From assembly GCA_021464245.1 (NCBI GenBank), contig JADCRB010000040.1, positions 2,696,273-2,760,272 on the forward strand: a DNA stretch of 64,000 bases. Direction: 5' to 3'. This stretch comes from Carallia brachiata (lineage: Eukaryota > Streptophyta > Magnoliopsida > Malpighiales > Rhizophoraceae). The notes beneath the pieces are model-generated. The model was not told the DNA's origin. It ran no database searches and saw only the letters and a list, made by a program, of their open reading frames with translations. Made by a program: the position numbers and the translations under genes. This document shows positions 27,890-40,073 of this stretch, one piece after another; position 1 is the first letter of the stretch, and each line of letters opens with the position of its first letter.

Positions 27890-29354
27890 GTCTCATTTTT
27901 TTTTTTTTTTTGATCAAGGATTTCACATTTTGGAAGTCTTACTTTTCTGACAAGAAGTTCAATTCAATTTTGTAAGTCTTAAATCATTTTTTTAAGCTCG
28001 AGCACCGGTAGAGCTTGGGTCTCAATTTGGTTGCAGGATATTGGGGTCTCACATGTTTTAACTAGTGTCTCATATATTTTGAATGGGAGCCTAATTTTTT
28101 TTTTTCAATCTCACTTTTCTTAATACCGAACTAACTTTTTTCGAACTCAAGTGTCTTGAGTCACTTTTCTATGCTTGCATCCACGCAATTTCAGGCTCAT
28201 GTATCAATTCGAGTGCATGAGATTGGGTCTCACATGTTAGAATTAGAGTCTCATTTTTTTCAACGAGATCTCACTTTTTTTTTTAATCTTCGTTTTCTTA
28301 ATACTAGACCTTTTTTTTTGTTTGAACTAAAGTCTATTGAATTACATTTTTAAGATAGAGTCCACATAATTTTAGACTTGGGTATCAATTCAAGTGTAAG
28401 AGATCGATGTCTCATATTTTAGAACAGAGGTCTCAATTTTTTTAATAGGGTCTCACTTTTTCTACAACTTATTTTTCTCACACACCGAACTAATCTTTTT
28501 TGAGTTCAAGGGTTTTAAATCACTTTTTTAAAGTTGAGTTCACACAATTTTAGGCTCGAATATCAATTCAAGTATATGAGATCAGGGTTTCATTTTTTAG
28601 AACTGGGATTTCACTTTTTTCAATGAGGGTTTCACTTTTTCTATAACTCAATTTTTTCAACACCGGAGCAATCTTTTTTGAGCTCAAGCGACTAAAATCA
28701 CTTTTTTAATCTTTAGCCAATGCAATTTAGGATCGGTTGTGAATTCAAGTGCATGAAATCGAGGTCTTATTTTTTAGAACTGAGGTCTTACTATTTTCAT
28801 AAGAGTTTCACTTTTTTTACAACTTAATTTTCTCAACATCGAAGTAATCTTTTTTTAGTTCAAACGTATTAAATCACTCTTTTTTGCTTGAATCCACGTA
28901 ATTTTAGATTCGAGTATCAATTCAAGTGTAAAGGATCACGGGTCCCATTTTTAGAACTAGGATCTCTCTTTTTTCAACGGGTCTCACTTTTTCTATAACT
29001 CAATTGATCAATCTTTTTCGAGCTCAAGCATCTTGAATCGCTTTCTCAACCTTGAGTCTACGTGGCTTAGGTATGAATTCAAGTACATGAGATCAGAGTC
29101 TTACGTTTTAGAACTAGGGTCTCACTTTTTCAACTAAGGAGGTTTCACTTTTTTTACAACTCAATTTTGTCAACACTAGGGCTGTTCAAAAATTAACCAA
29201 CCCGACCCAATCCGATCAATCCAATCCAAATCAATCCGAACCTGCCAAAACCGCCGAAGTTAGGATTGGTTGTGGTTTCAAAATTTTACAACTCGCTAAA
29301 GACGGATTGGATGCGGATTGGGGGGTTCAATCAGCCTAATTCGACCCAATCTAT

Positions 29355-29405
<51 letters not shown>

Positions 29406-31885
29406 GAATTAAATTTATCGATATTAATCGGATTAAGACCAAGCAATCACATTTCATATAATCTTACAAATCAATAAAATTAAAAGCAAGAAAACTATTT
29501 TGTTACTCTCGTATTATCATCATATTTTTTAATTGTTACCACGTAATTTTATTTTAAAAAACAAGGAAAAATCAGAGTATCTTGTCTTCCTATTTTTTGG
29601 CGGTACAAGTGAGACATTGGACACTATAAAAGAGAGAGAGAGAAAAAGAGAGAGAAATGCTACTTGTTCGCCAAGCGAAAGCACAAATAAGGAACTTTTT
29701 GTTTGACAATTTGTGTTTTTACCAAGTAAAATTGATCTAATATAGTCTTTTAATAAATTTTGATCAATTCTCATGAATATTTAAAATTGCGAATAGATAT
29801 GACATATACATTATAATAATAAAGTTCGTAAGAATAAGTGAAAATATTGATAATTGATGATGTGTATAAAATGAAAAAAATTATAATTTTTTTTTATATG
29901 CCAATCGCTCAAATCAATCCAATCCAACCCGTCGTTGGCGGATTGGATTGGATGGATTGGTTGTATGGCGGATTGGGTGCGGATGGAAAATTACCCAACT
30001 TACCGTCGGCATATTGGATACAGATATAACCCCAAATCGACCCAATCCGATCCTTGAACACCTCTAGTCAACACCAGAGCAATCTTTTTTAGCTCAATCG
30101 ATGTGAATCACTTTTTTTTACTTAAGCCCATGAAATTTAGGCTCGAACGTGAATTCAAGTGCATGAGATTGGAGTCTCACTTTTTAGAACTAGAATCTCA
30201 CTTTTTAGAATTAGGGTCTCACTTTTTTCAACGGAAGTGCCACTTTTTCTACAACCGAACTTTCTCAACACTGGAGAATTCTTTTTCAAACTCAAGTGTC
30301 TTAAATTACTTTCTTAACCTTGAGTCCACACAATTTTAAGCTTGGGTATGAATTCAAATGCATAGGATCAGGTCTCACATTTTAGAACTGGGGTTTCAGT
30401 TTTTTTAATTAGAATCTCATTTTTTTACAACCCCAATTTTCTCAACACCGGACAATTTGTTTCAAGCTCAAGTGGTTTGACTCACTTTTTCATACTTTAG
30501 TCTACGCAATTTTAGGCTTAGGTATCAAATTCAAATGCAAGGGATCAGGTCTCACTTTTTTCAACGGGAGTCTCACTTTTTTTATAACCCAATTTTCTCA
30601 ACACCTAACTAATTTTTCGTGTTCAAACATCTCAAATCTCTTTTTCATGCTTGAGTCTATACAATTTTAAGTTCAGTTATCAATTCAAATGCAAGGAGTC
30701 CAGGTCTCACTTTTTAAACTAATGTCTCACTTTTTTCAACAAGGATCTCACTTTTTCTATAACTAATTTTCTCAACACTTGATTAATTTTTTTTGAGTTT
30801 AAGAGTCTTAAATCACCTTTTTATGCTTGTGTCCATGCAATTTTAAGTTTAGATATCAATTAGAGTGCATGGGATCGGGATCTCACTTTTTACAACCACG
30901 GTCTCAATTTTTTCCACAGGGGTCTCACTTTTTTAAAAACTCAATTTTCTCAATATCAGACCAATCATTTTCAAGTTTAAGCGTCTTGGATCACTTTTTT
31001 AACTTGAGTCCACACAATTTTAGGCTCACGTATTGATTCAAGTGCAAGGGATCAAGGTCTCACTTTTTTAATAGAAGTTTCACTTTTTCTACAACCCAAT
31101 TTTCTCAACCAGAGCATTTTTTTTTTTGAATTCAAGCGTCTTCAATCACTTTTTAAATCTTGAGTCCACACAATTTTAGACTCAGGTATGAATTCAAGTG
31201 CATGATCGAGGTCTTACTTTTAGATATGGAATCTCTTTTTTCAACTGGAGTTTCATTTTTTCTACAACCCTCTTTTCTTAATATCGAGCCAATTTTTTTT
31301 TATTTTTGAGCACCTTGAACCACTTTTTGAATCTTGAGACCACGAAATTTTATGCTCAAGTACCTATTCAAGTGCATAGAATTAGAATCTCACTTTTCTG
31401 AACTAGGGTTTTACTTTTTTGAACGGGTTCTCACTTTTTTTTTATCTCACTTTTATTAACAACAAACTAATTTATTTCAAGTTCAAGTCGTCTTTTAAGT
31501 TTAGTCCACAAAATTTTATATTCGAGTATCTATTCAAATACATGGGATTGGGATCTCATTTTTCTAAACTATGGTCTTAATTTTTTGAACTGGAGTCTCA
31601 TTTTTTTCTCAAACTGAATTTCCTAAACAACGGACTAATTTTTTTTTAATTCAAGCACCTTGAGTCATTTTTTAAATTTCAAGTCCATAAATTTTATATT
31701 CAGGTATCAATTCGAGTGTATGGAAATAAGGTCTCATTTTTCTCATTTTTTGAACAAAAGTCTTACATTTCTTAACAACAGACTAATTTTTTTTCAATTC
31801 TAACGTCTTAAATCACTTTTATAAAATAGAGTTTACATAATTTTAAGTTTAAGTAGTAATTTTAGTGTATAGGATCAAAACTGTT
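27890..31885. repeat. Diverged tandem (satellite-like) array, about 17-18 units of ~175 bp
   Basis: A block with the anchor phrase GAGTCCACACAATTTTAGGCT recurs at about 28178, 28358, 28538, 28718, 28889 and 29055, then after an insertion at 30125, 30321, 30499, 30650, 30828, 31005, 31160, 31335, 31500, 31680 and 31826. Spacing is mostly 146-196 bp. Each unit also repeats TTCAAGTGCATGAGATC, two or three GGTCTCACTTTTT phrases and CAATTTTCTCAACACCG. Within a unit, the GGTCTCACTTTTT phrase itself recurs about every 25-30 bp, giving a higher-order structure. Divergence is high, so the array is old. A hAT-like element interrupts it at 29177-30066. No coding frame is preserved. Confidence 0.88.
29177..30066. 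mobile_element. Nonautonomous hAT-like element inserted in the tandem array, 890 bp
   Basis: Terminal inverted repeats are TAGGGCTGTTCAA on the left and its imperfect inverse (TTGAACACCTCTA) on the right. A perfect 8-bp duplication, GTCAACAC, flanks it at 29169-29176 and 30067-30074. That sequence is part of the array's own CTCAACACC phrase. Subterminal regions carry many copies of CCAATCC/GGATTGG, like the transposase-binding repeats near hAT ends. An (AT)n tract at about 29357-29402 lies inside. There is no transposase frame. Confidence 0.88.
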
Positions 31886-34800
31886 TTAACTTTTTGAAGT
31901 TAATGACTTGACAAGAAAGAAAGGACAAAACCACCTCCACATCAAACTTGTCACCCAAATTATCACGTTTGCCTTCTCCGAGAAAACCAAGCAGTCGACC
32001 ACATTATATTTAGCCAAAACAAAGACTTTGAGGCACCTAACTGAAAAGCTGAAGCGGTTGACCACATTATATTTTGCCAAAACAACAAAGAGAAAAGGAG
32101 ATGCAAAAAAAAAAAAACAGAGAGAGAAAAAGCATAAAGAAGGAGAAGAAAAAAAAAAAAAACGCAGGCAATGAGAGAGGAAAAAATAAATGAAGTAAAC
32201 AATTTAAAATTGAAAGCTTAAAATTTTTTAGAATAAAATTATTTTGCTACCTAAATTAAATTTTTATAAAAAAGTCTTTTTTAATTTGTAGTTTAATTTT
32301 CTATTTAGTAGGTTACAATTCTTCAAAGATTTTATATCAACGATTATAACATTAAAATTAAAATTTAATGGTTATATAGGTGTGGGTGCAGAAATTTTTA
32401 TTTTCTACACCAAGTTTTGTCCCTATTTTAGATAAGACAAAAATAAAAAACACATAGTTAAACAGAAGTCAATGCACACAATGAAATGATTAAAGGTAAT
32501 TTTGATTGAGACTAAACAGATTTTGAGATCAAATCAAATGATTTTGTTAGATTTTATCTTTTGAGAATATTATTTATCAAATTTTTTCATCTACATCAGT
32601 TTCAACCTGTGGTTTAACAAAATGTTGAGATGAAGGTTAGAGTTACTTGAAATAAGTGACCGCCTCATTTGTTCCTCTGATCTTTGATTATATCTTGGAT
32701 ATGAAGTAAAAGCTTGCAAGGGGCTTCAGCTCCAGTTATCTCTGGTAAAAGCTTGCAAGGGCTTCAGCTCCAGTTATCTCTGGGTAATGGTGGCTTTAAT
32801 TACACTTCTCTATTCAGCTCCATTATGAGATCTAAAGTAAATCAATAAGATTATCAGAGTTACGCACATTGGGTTCGTAGTCAATTTTATGTCGGTCTAA
32901 AGATTGTTAACATTATGGGGTGATGAGTAAATTGTATAGTTGCACTAAAAAACAGAGAATAACGTCTAGTTATTTGGGGAAAAAAATGTTGCAATATTTT
33001 CTTTTATTGAAACTTTGGCTTTTAGGTGCGTTTTATTGAAATGTACCAAAGATGAGGAAACGTAATGTTTCAGTAAGGATGTAAACAAACCGAGTTAAGT
33101 AAAGTTTTAGCCTGTTCAAAATTAGTCGAATCTGTCTTTTATCAAGTCGAATGTGAAGCCTTTTATAAATGGATTATTTAATTTTATAATATTAAAAAAA
33201 TAATTTAAATTATAAAATTTATTTTTCTTATAAAATTAAATAATAAAAAAAGTTTACTTTAATAGTATTAACTAATTAAAAAATAAAAATTTAAATTTAA
33301 TGTATGATTATAAATATAATACAGCATCTTAATACATAAAGTGCTGATATATGAGGAATTTATAAAGAATTGAATGTACACAATTTTATCATTTTTTTGC
33401 AAAAAAAATATTTGAGGACTCAAATAAACCTTCCAAACATATTACAATAGCATACTAAATAATAGTTTTAACAATTTAAGATGGACCTTGTATAATTCTT
33501 AAACGAACTGTTCACCAAATTTATCGAGTTGAGTTCATTTTTACTGAAATTTAGTTTGTTTATTAAATAAGTATTAATACCGAATTTCGAACGAACTTTT
33601 ATAAAATCATCAAACTTTTAATAAACGTATTATCAAACAAAAATAATTGGAGAATTTTTTTCTACTTTATTAAACATCGCCACCCACTGCTATTGTCGCC
33701 AAGATAACACCTTTGGTCATCACCCTAACTGAAATATCATTATCGGTAGTCACAGTGTTAATATCACTATTTTTTTTTGAACCACAAAAAAACATATATG
33801 CTGATATATAAATTATCACATGTATAGGTCGAGATCGAAAGTCATTCTTACTATTCTCATTTAATCCTGTATAAGATAAAGACTCATTATTAAACACTGT
33901 AAAAAAAAAACAAAAATTTCACTATTAGATATCTTAGACAGCTACAGTAGCTACCGAGGCTTGTCTTCAATTAGAAGGTAAGGGTTTAAGCTCCCATCTC
34001 CCATCCCCTTTTACCAAGCTTCTAACACTCTTAAGGACCTTAAAAAAAAAAGGGGGAGTATTAATATCACTGCATATCATCGCCGCCTCTTGCAATCCTA
34101 AGAGATGATGGCCGATTGCGAAGATGGTGGATGACCGTTGAATGATTGACGCTGGTTTTAACCCACTTCACAATGTAGGGAGTATAACCAATCACACGTT
34201 CACAACTCTTAGCATTATATAGAAGGATTGTGCAAACAAAATTAATTATTATAACCAACTTATCCAAAGCATAGAGCCCCCAACAACAAAGGTTTTGCAG
34301 CTTAGCCTACCAAGTGTACTTTGTTACCAATCTTTTATTCTGGTCCGATTGGAGCCAAAAAGGAGATTTAACCATTTGCGAGAATTTGGGATTCAAACAT
34401 CAGATTTCACACCGAGTTATAAACTTGATAGCCGCTAAGTTACCTCTTAGTTTATGTCCAGTTGGTACTTCCTACTCAATGACGAAACAAGTACCTGCAT
34501 GCTTGAGTACCAATTCTTAGCAAACGGAATAATAATTCACCAAGAAATATTTTCGTTGCCACCAAAGGCATATTCAGCATTCCAACCCCAAGCATACCAC
34601 AACAGAAAATGAGCATGTAAATAACATATCTACCAACAAGTTCAGAACACGTACACAAATGCATAATGAGTGCGTCTGTACAGGTTTCATAAATACAGAC
34701 AACAAATAAATGATTTTCGACATCATGACCGTTAGGCATATATCTGCGAATACATGTACATACATACCCAAAAATCCAACCATCCATGATAAGCACAATA

Positions 34801-34913
34801 GCAGAAAGAACATTTGGGCAGTTCTGCGAATGATTGACCATCCAAACTCACCTGTTGCCTATACTTGTTTATTTATCTAATTTAATTCCCTGGATAAGAT
34901 GACCACCCTCTTT
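31886..34913. other. Intergenic DNA with two small tandem duplications
   Basis: No gene is supported. A 63-bp-period duplication (TGACCACATTATATTT..GCC) lies at 31994-32090 and a nearly perfect 39-bp duplication at 32706-32782. The segment 32090-32200 is purine-rich. A stretch from about 33080 has motifs seen in decayed hAT-like elements (GGATGTAAACAAACCGAG). The last few hundred bases hold the 3' untranslated region of the minus-strand E3 ligase gene. Confidence 0.5.
32706..32782. repeat. 39-bp tandem duplication
   Basis: Two back-to-back copies of a unit starting GTAAAAGCTTGCAAGG, at 32706-32744 and 32745-32782. They differ by a single G in a G run. The near identity points to a recent duplication. 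Confidence 0.92.
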
Positions 34914-37268
34914 TTATACATGGCTCTTTTCTGCACCCAGTGCTTCAGATTTGCAGATCGGGCAGACATTCTTCAGGCGCAGCCACTTCTTCAAGCAATC
35001 TGCGTGGTACTCATGTCCACAATCAAGGGTTCCAATCTTCTCCCAAGACTTGTAGTCATCCTGAAAATGCCAAGATATCATAATCAATGCCATATGCTTG
35101 CTGTGAATGTGAACATAGATTTCTAATGTTGCAAAAATAAACTTCTAAAGCTCCCAAACATAACAATTCCCAAATTCAAACAGTTAGCTCTTGCAATACC
35201 TGGCATATAATGCAAGAATCAGGTTCCTGATCCAAAGAAGCTGGCTCTTCAAGATTGACTGATGTTGGATATGATAAATAAGTTCTTATCTTTAGTCGAC
35301 TGCTGATGGCTTCCTCTGATAAGCCAGTATTAACATTGCCAATCCGCTCTCCCAGCGCAAGAAGCTCCTACATTTGAAATTCACAAGTTGCAGCATACAA
35401 AGAAGGTTCTCAAATGGCTTTTTAAAAAAAAAAAAAAAGGATACCCAAACTAAGCACATTTCACCGTTCCATTTTTTTAAAATACCCAATTAAAGAAGTT
35501 TAACTGAAGAACTCTTTTGCAGTTCTTGTTGCATCCAGCTAGGCTGCTACAAATATCATACTCTTGGTTCTAGTAATGCTTGCACTTACCTCATAAGACA
35601 TGTTCTCTATATCCAAGCGCATATCTCTGTGATGGTCAACGTAATTTTCTACTTCATAATATTCAGGGAACTCTAGTACTGCTACACCCTACAAATCAGT
35701 TGGAAGACATTAGCAACTTCATAGAAGAAGACTATTATATCCCATTTTGTTTGCCCAAAGAATCTTTTTTATGAATCCAATGCGAGCAAAAGAAAACCCA
35801 CTTCAAAAAGCAGAAAAAATTAAAAGAACACACATAAATGATATGAAATCCTACATCAGTCGGCATAACTCTCATTGAAGGAAAGCTTCGGTGCCTGAAA
35901 GTTGTTTCGGTTAGGACTCCCTCAGGGTGAGGCCTGAATATCCTAAGGCCGGTTGGTTGAATAGATCCTGGATGCCTCAACCCAGAATCTAAACCATCCT
36001 GAGACGAATCCATAATGCTCTGTGATTGTAAAGCATAGCTCGTATGAACTCTAAAGGAAGATGCTGCCACTTGAGGAAGTACATTATTGCTGTGGCCTCT
36101 CATTCCTTGAATTGGTGGTGGGGGCAAATGATGGTAACCGTGGTGCTGGAGGTTGACAGCCGAAGGGTGCAAAAAACTTGGGTTACTTCTGCTGCTGGCT
36201 GACTCATGATATAGCTGCGAACCCAAGTTCCTCGTCTCCATAGAACCTCCATTGACATTATGTCCTACGGGAAAATGAAAGAAGAAAGCTAGAAAGTTCA
36301 TAGCTCATTTTAATAAGATGTAATTGGAATATTAGGCCAATTAGACTTAACCCTTGGTCAATAAGCACTTCTAATGCATAAGAAAAGCAACAAATTAAAA
36401 CCAATGGGATCAGAAGATTACCATGCATATAAGGAATGGCAGGGCTCTGAGTCCATACCGAAGCAGCAGAATCAGCAGAGCCATTGCTAAACGGTTGTTC
36501 CACCCACGGGGGGGCAGCTGGCTGAAAGGGCTGACCAATATAGCTGCCTTGAATAAAATGATTTTGACTATGTGCCGGAACTGGATCAAGACCGCTCGTT
36601 CCTAACCTGTTCCTCACACTCCTATGAGATCCACTTTCCCTGATTGTTGAGGAGCCATTCTCTATGTACTGAGGCAGAGGGAAAGCCGCACAATCCACTA
36701 AAGCAACCCCATCAGAATGCCTAGAATTCAAGGGGGCAACTGAAGAGCTGGGGCTTGAAAAGGCATTGTAGTACTGGAAATTCCCCGGGTAGCCATCACC
36801 GTTCTTTCTCTTGTATGTGCCTCTGGCATTGTCCATTGAGTGGCCATTTGCTCTATATTCATCAGCAGAAACTCCAACAACTCCATAATTGCTAGAAGAT
36901 GGTAAATGATCACAGGACCGGTGACTTGGAGGAATGCCAGATGATGATGCCAAGTAAGGCACACAGAAGTTGGATGCACTAGCAATACCTAAATCAATGC
37001 TTGGCGCACGATGATGAGGATGGTGCTGAATACCAGGATATTGAGGCATCCCATAGAAAATAGCACCATCATAATGTTCCGGTTGGTTGTTGGCATCAAG
37101 ATTGGTAGTGTTCCCCAAAGTCGTTGCCATTGTCTGAATATCGGGTTGTGGAAAATTTGTTAAGCCCCCAAGAAAAATACAAGGCTCAGGTTGCAAATAA
37201 CCCTGCACATGCTGATCCAGTTCTAGATCCATCATCTGACTGGTACACAGCATGTTTCTTTGTCCCAT
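34914..37268 (-). CDS. RING-H2 E3 ubiquitin ligase, MBR/HIP1 type
   Basis: It transfers ubiquitin from an E2 to a substrate through a C-terminal RING-H2 domain; relatives of this type are nuclear regulators, but the substrate here is unknown. Coding exons (minus strand): 36422-37268, 35855-36264, 35590-35688, 35200-35367 and 34914-35060. They join in frame with GT-AG borders and give 556 residues. The N-terminal 420 residues are low-complexity and rich in Ser, Asn, His and Pro, including a basic YKRKN patch. The RING is C504-x2-C507-x14-C522-x-H524-x2-H527-x2-C530-x10-C541-x2-C544, a complete C3H2C3. A conserved helix (RLDIENMSYEELLALGERIG) precedes it, as in this subfamily. The start ATG lies 14 bases inside an exon whose acceptor is at 37283, so the 5' leader is spliced. 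Which member of the family it represents is uncertain. Confidence 0.92.
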
Positions 37269-37594
37269 TGCTTAAGTTATGCCTGCCAATCAAAGACATT
37301 CAGCAAATAAAGTTAGAAGTGAAAATTAGTAAAGACAATATGTGCACACATAAGGAAAAATTGTACACTCATTGGTAACAAATAGCACATAAGGGGAATA
37401 TAAACAGAGCTAAAGAAGCAATCATCAAGAAGATCCCTTCCCACAAAAAGAGGCGCTGAAGCAAGGGGTCACAACTTGTGCACAGAGGTCCAACCATTTT
37501 CGGCTTTACAAGGTATGTTTTCCAAACCTATATTGGTTTATAGACTGCATCTACTAAATTTTCAGGGGATTCTTCTTTTATTGTAGACAGTTTA

Positions 37595-37917
37595 TGGTGC
37601 AAAGAAACTGAATTAAAGCTAAACTTTAGGTAGAAAATTGAAGCCGAACAAGATAATTAGGGTTAGGGTTTATTGAAAACTCTAAAAACGATAATTCTGA
37701 AGAATAATATTTAATACTAAATAAGCTATCCAACAGCTACACTATTTATACCAGAATCATAACTAGAGAAAATTTCAACCCTTAATTTAATAAAACCCTA
37801 ATTAATCCTAACCATCCATCTAATTAAATTGTCATATGCTAATCACATGACTCCTAACTAAAACTAATAACTAATAAAATATAAAATAATAAACTAAAGA
37901 GGGACGCTCCTACGTCA
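37595..37917 (-). repeat. 3' LTR of the gag-only element
   Basis: A 323-bp LTR matching 39745-40073. It has a purine-rich tract beside it (minus-strand GAGGAGAAT, from 37918). Outside lies GTTTA (37590-37594), one half of the target duplication. Confidence 0.88.
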
Positions 37918-39744
37918 ATTCTCCTCAGGTGGAAAAGTTTTTGTGGTCTTCTGCGATCAAATACTCTAATTGATGTTGTTCATCTGGCCACTGATCACAA
38001 TCTTCACTAGAAAGAAACACAATCTCAAATTTAGAAGGAATTGAAGTCTTCCAAACCATAGAAAGAGATACTTTGAGTACATCAACGTCTTCAACATCGA
38101 ACAATAGTCTCTTATGTGAGCTATCTTATGGTCAATAGTGCCAATGAAGGAGGCAAAACTGGAAGTTTCCTCTGCTTGGTTGTCTACACCAATGAAATCA
38201 ACATAACTCAATTCTAGAGAAAACGAATCAACAAGATCTTGTGACCGATGACTTTTGAATCCATCTTTCGAAGTTAGAGGATTCACCAATAATTTGATCT
38301 TGTCATCACTAGTATTTTTTATAGTAGCAGCCTCTTGTTTCTCATTAACATATTCATTATTTGATGAGAAATCACCTTGTTCAATCACAACATGATCAAC
38401 AACTTGCATTCCTTGGGACTAATCTCCTCTTCATCCTCAAAACTAGTGAACATTAGTCTTCGCACCATTAGAGACTCCTCTTGGATTGAATACATATTAT
38501 TGTCTTCTTCATCAATATATTCATTGGAAACAGAGTCCCCCAATTCTTCTTCTTCATCTACAAGCTCAACTAATCTCTCCTTTCGTTTCAGGCAAGTGTA
38601 AGAGCGATGTCTACTCTCACCACACACGAAACATCAAACTTGTGAGCTGCTGTCCACCTTGTAACAGGTCTGACCAGCACTGAATTCGGTGCTAATTCGT
38701 GCCAAAATTTTGCCCTTATCACCCTTGTCAGTGTTGGTAACACCTGCGGCACTGATCTTAGTGTTTTTGACAGCTCCACAATTGCTTTTTTGGCCTACTT
38801 GATTACTACAAAAGCTTTTGTTTTCGTTACCATCAGATTTGCCATAGATGGATCCCCTAAGTCCACAGTGAGAAACTTTCTTTTCAACCATTAACACATA
38901 TTGTTGAGCATCTTCGAGATTAAATAAACAGACAACTCTTATCTCGTCTCTAATAGATTGGTTCAAACCAGCGAGATAATAAGTTGCCAGTTGTTCATTG
39001 GTCTCATTCAAACCAGCTAGGATAGACAAATTGTTGAAAGTTGTAATGTACTCCTCAATAGACATATCCTATTGTTTCAATGAATAGAATTTCTCATACA
39101 GCTCCATCGTATAATCAGCAAGAAAAATTATTTCCACAACTTTGCTTTCATGTGCTCCCAAGTATTGATTTTCGGCTTGCGTTGTTGCGCACATTGCTAT
39201 TCGACTCTCTTCCACCATTGAAGTGTAAGGCCCTTCATCTTAAGCTTCACGAACAATACTTTTTTTGCTTTGCCATTAGTTTCCACTCAAAATAATTATC
39301 CAAGCTAGTTTCCCACTCAAAATAATCCTCTGCATGTATCTTTTCATGAAAAGCAGCAACTTCAACCTTGATTCCACCGCCGTTTAAATCAAGAGCACGG
39401 ATCAACCTCGCTTCCAAGTCACCTCTAGCCACGTTATTAACGGTTCCAGCATCATGAAATGGGCTTTCAAAATCTTCCGTACCTGTTTCGTCCACAGAAC
39501 CACCTTCCGGTACATCAGGACATAGTATTGGCCTTCCAAAATCTTCATTTGGGCTCCCACGGGTTCCTGCCGCTGCAAGGCTTTTATAGCCCGCAACAAA
39601 TCTTCAATCATATGCCGCAAATCAGCTAATTCAGGTTGCTATCCGCCGTCTCCTCTGCCACGACCTCTACTTCTGCGTCCAACCATGGTGAGAAAACGAA
39701 ACCCTAACAAAGTAGAAGGATCTGTTGGGCTCTGATACCAAGTT

Positions 39745-40073
39745 TGGTGTAGAGAAACTGAATTAAGGCTAAATTTTGAGTAGAAAATTGTAGAACAAGA
39801 TGATTAGGGTTCAGGGTTATTGAAAACCACAAAACTCTAAAAACGATAATTCTGAAGAATGATATTGAATACTGAATAAACTATCCAGCAGCTATACTAT
39901 TTATATTAGTCTCATAACTAGAAAAAATTTCAACCCTTGATTTACTAAAACCCTAATTAATCCTAGTCATCCATCTAATTAAATTGTCACATGCTAATCA
40001 CATGACTCCTAACTAAAACCAATAACTAATAAAATTATAAAATAATAAATTAAAGAGGGATGCTCCTGCGCCA
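39745..40073 (-). repeat. 5' LTR of the gag-only element
   Basis: A 329-bp LTR. On the minus strand it starts TGGCGCAGGAGC and ends ACACCA, followed by a 4-bp spacer and the primer-binding site. It differs from its partner at scattered substitutions and a few indels, so the insertion is moderately old. Confidence 0.88.

Larger units (their letters stand above)
37595..40073 (-). mobile_element. Short nonautonomous LTR retrotransposon carrying only gag, 2.48 kb
   Basis: The element has two LTRs (37595-37917 and 39745-40073), a perfect 5-bp target duplication GTTTA (37590-37594 and 40074-40078), a tRNA-Met primer-binding site (39727-39740) and a polypurine tract. The internal 1.83 kb encodes only a broken gag on the minus strand. 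There is a Ty3/gypsy-like capsid region at 39250-39370 (AEDYFEWETSLDNYFEWK), further gag at 38634-39065 (SIEEYITTFNNL), and a CCHC zinc knuckle at 38588-38627 (CFVCGESRHRSYTC) just after a stop. No protease, reverse transcriptase or integrase is present, so it depended on a partner element. It lies in the same orientation as the host gene, inside its leader intron. Confidence 0.88.

Noticed and set aside
33080..33630. Third hAT-like element
   Set aside because: The start resembles hAT-type ends, but no inverted partner or 8-bp duplication could be found.
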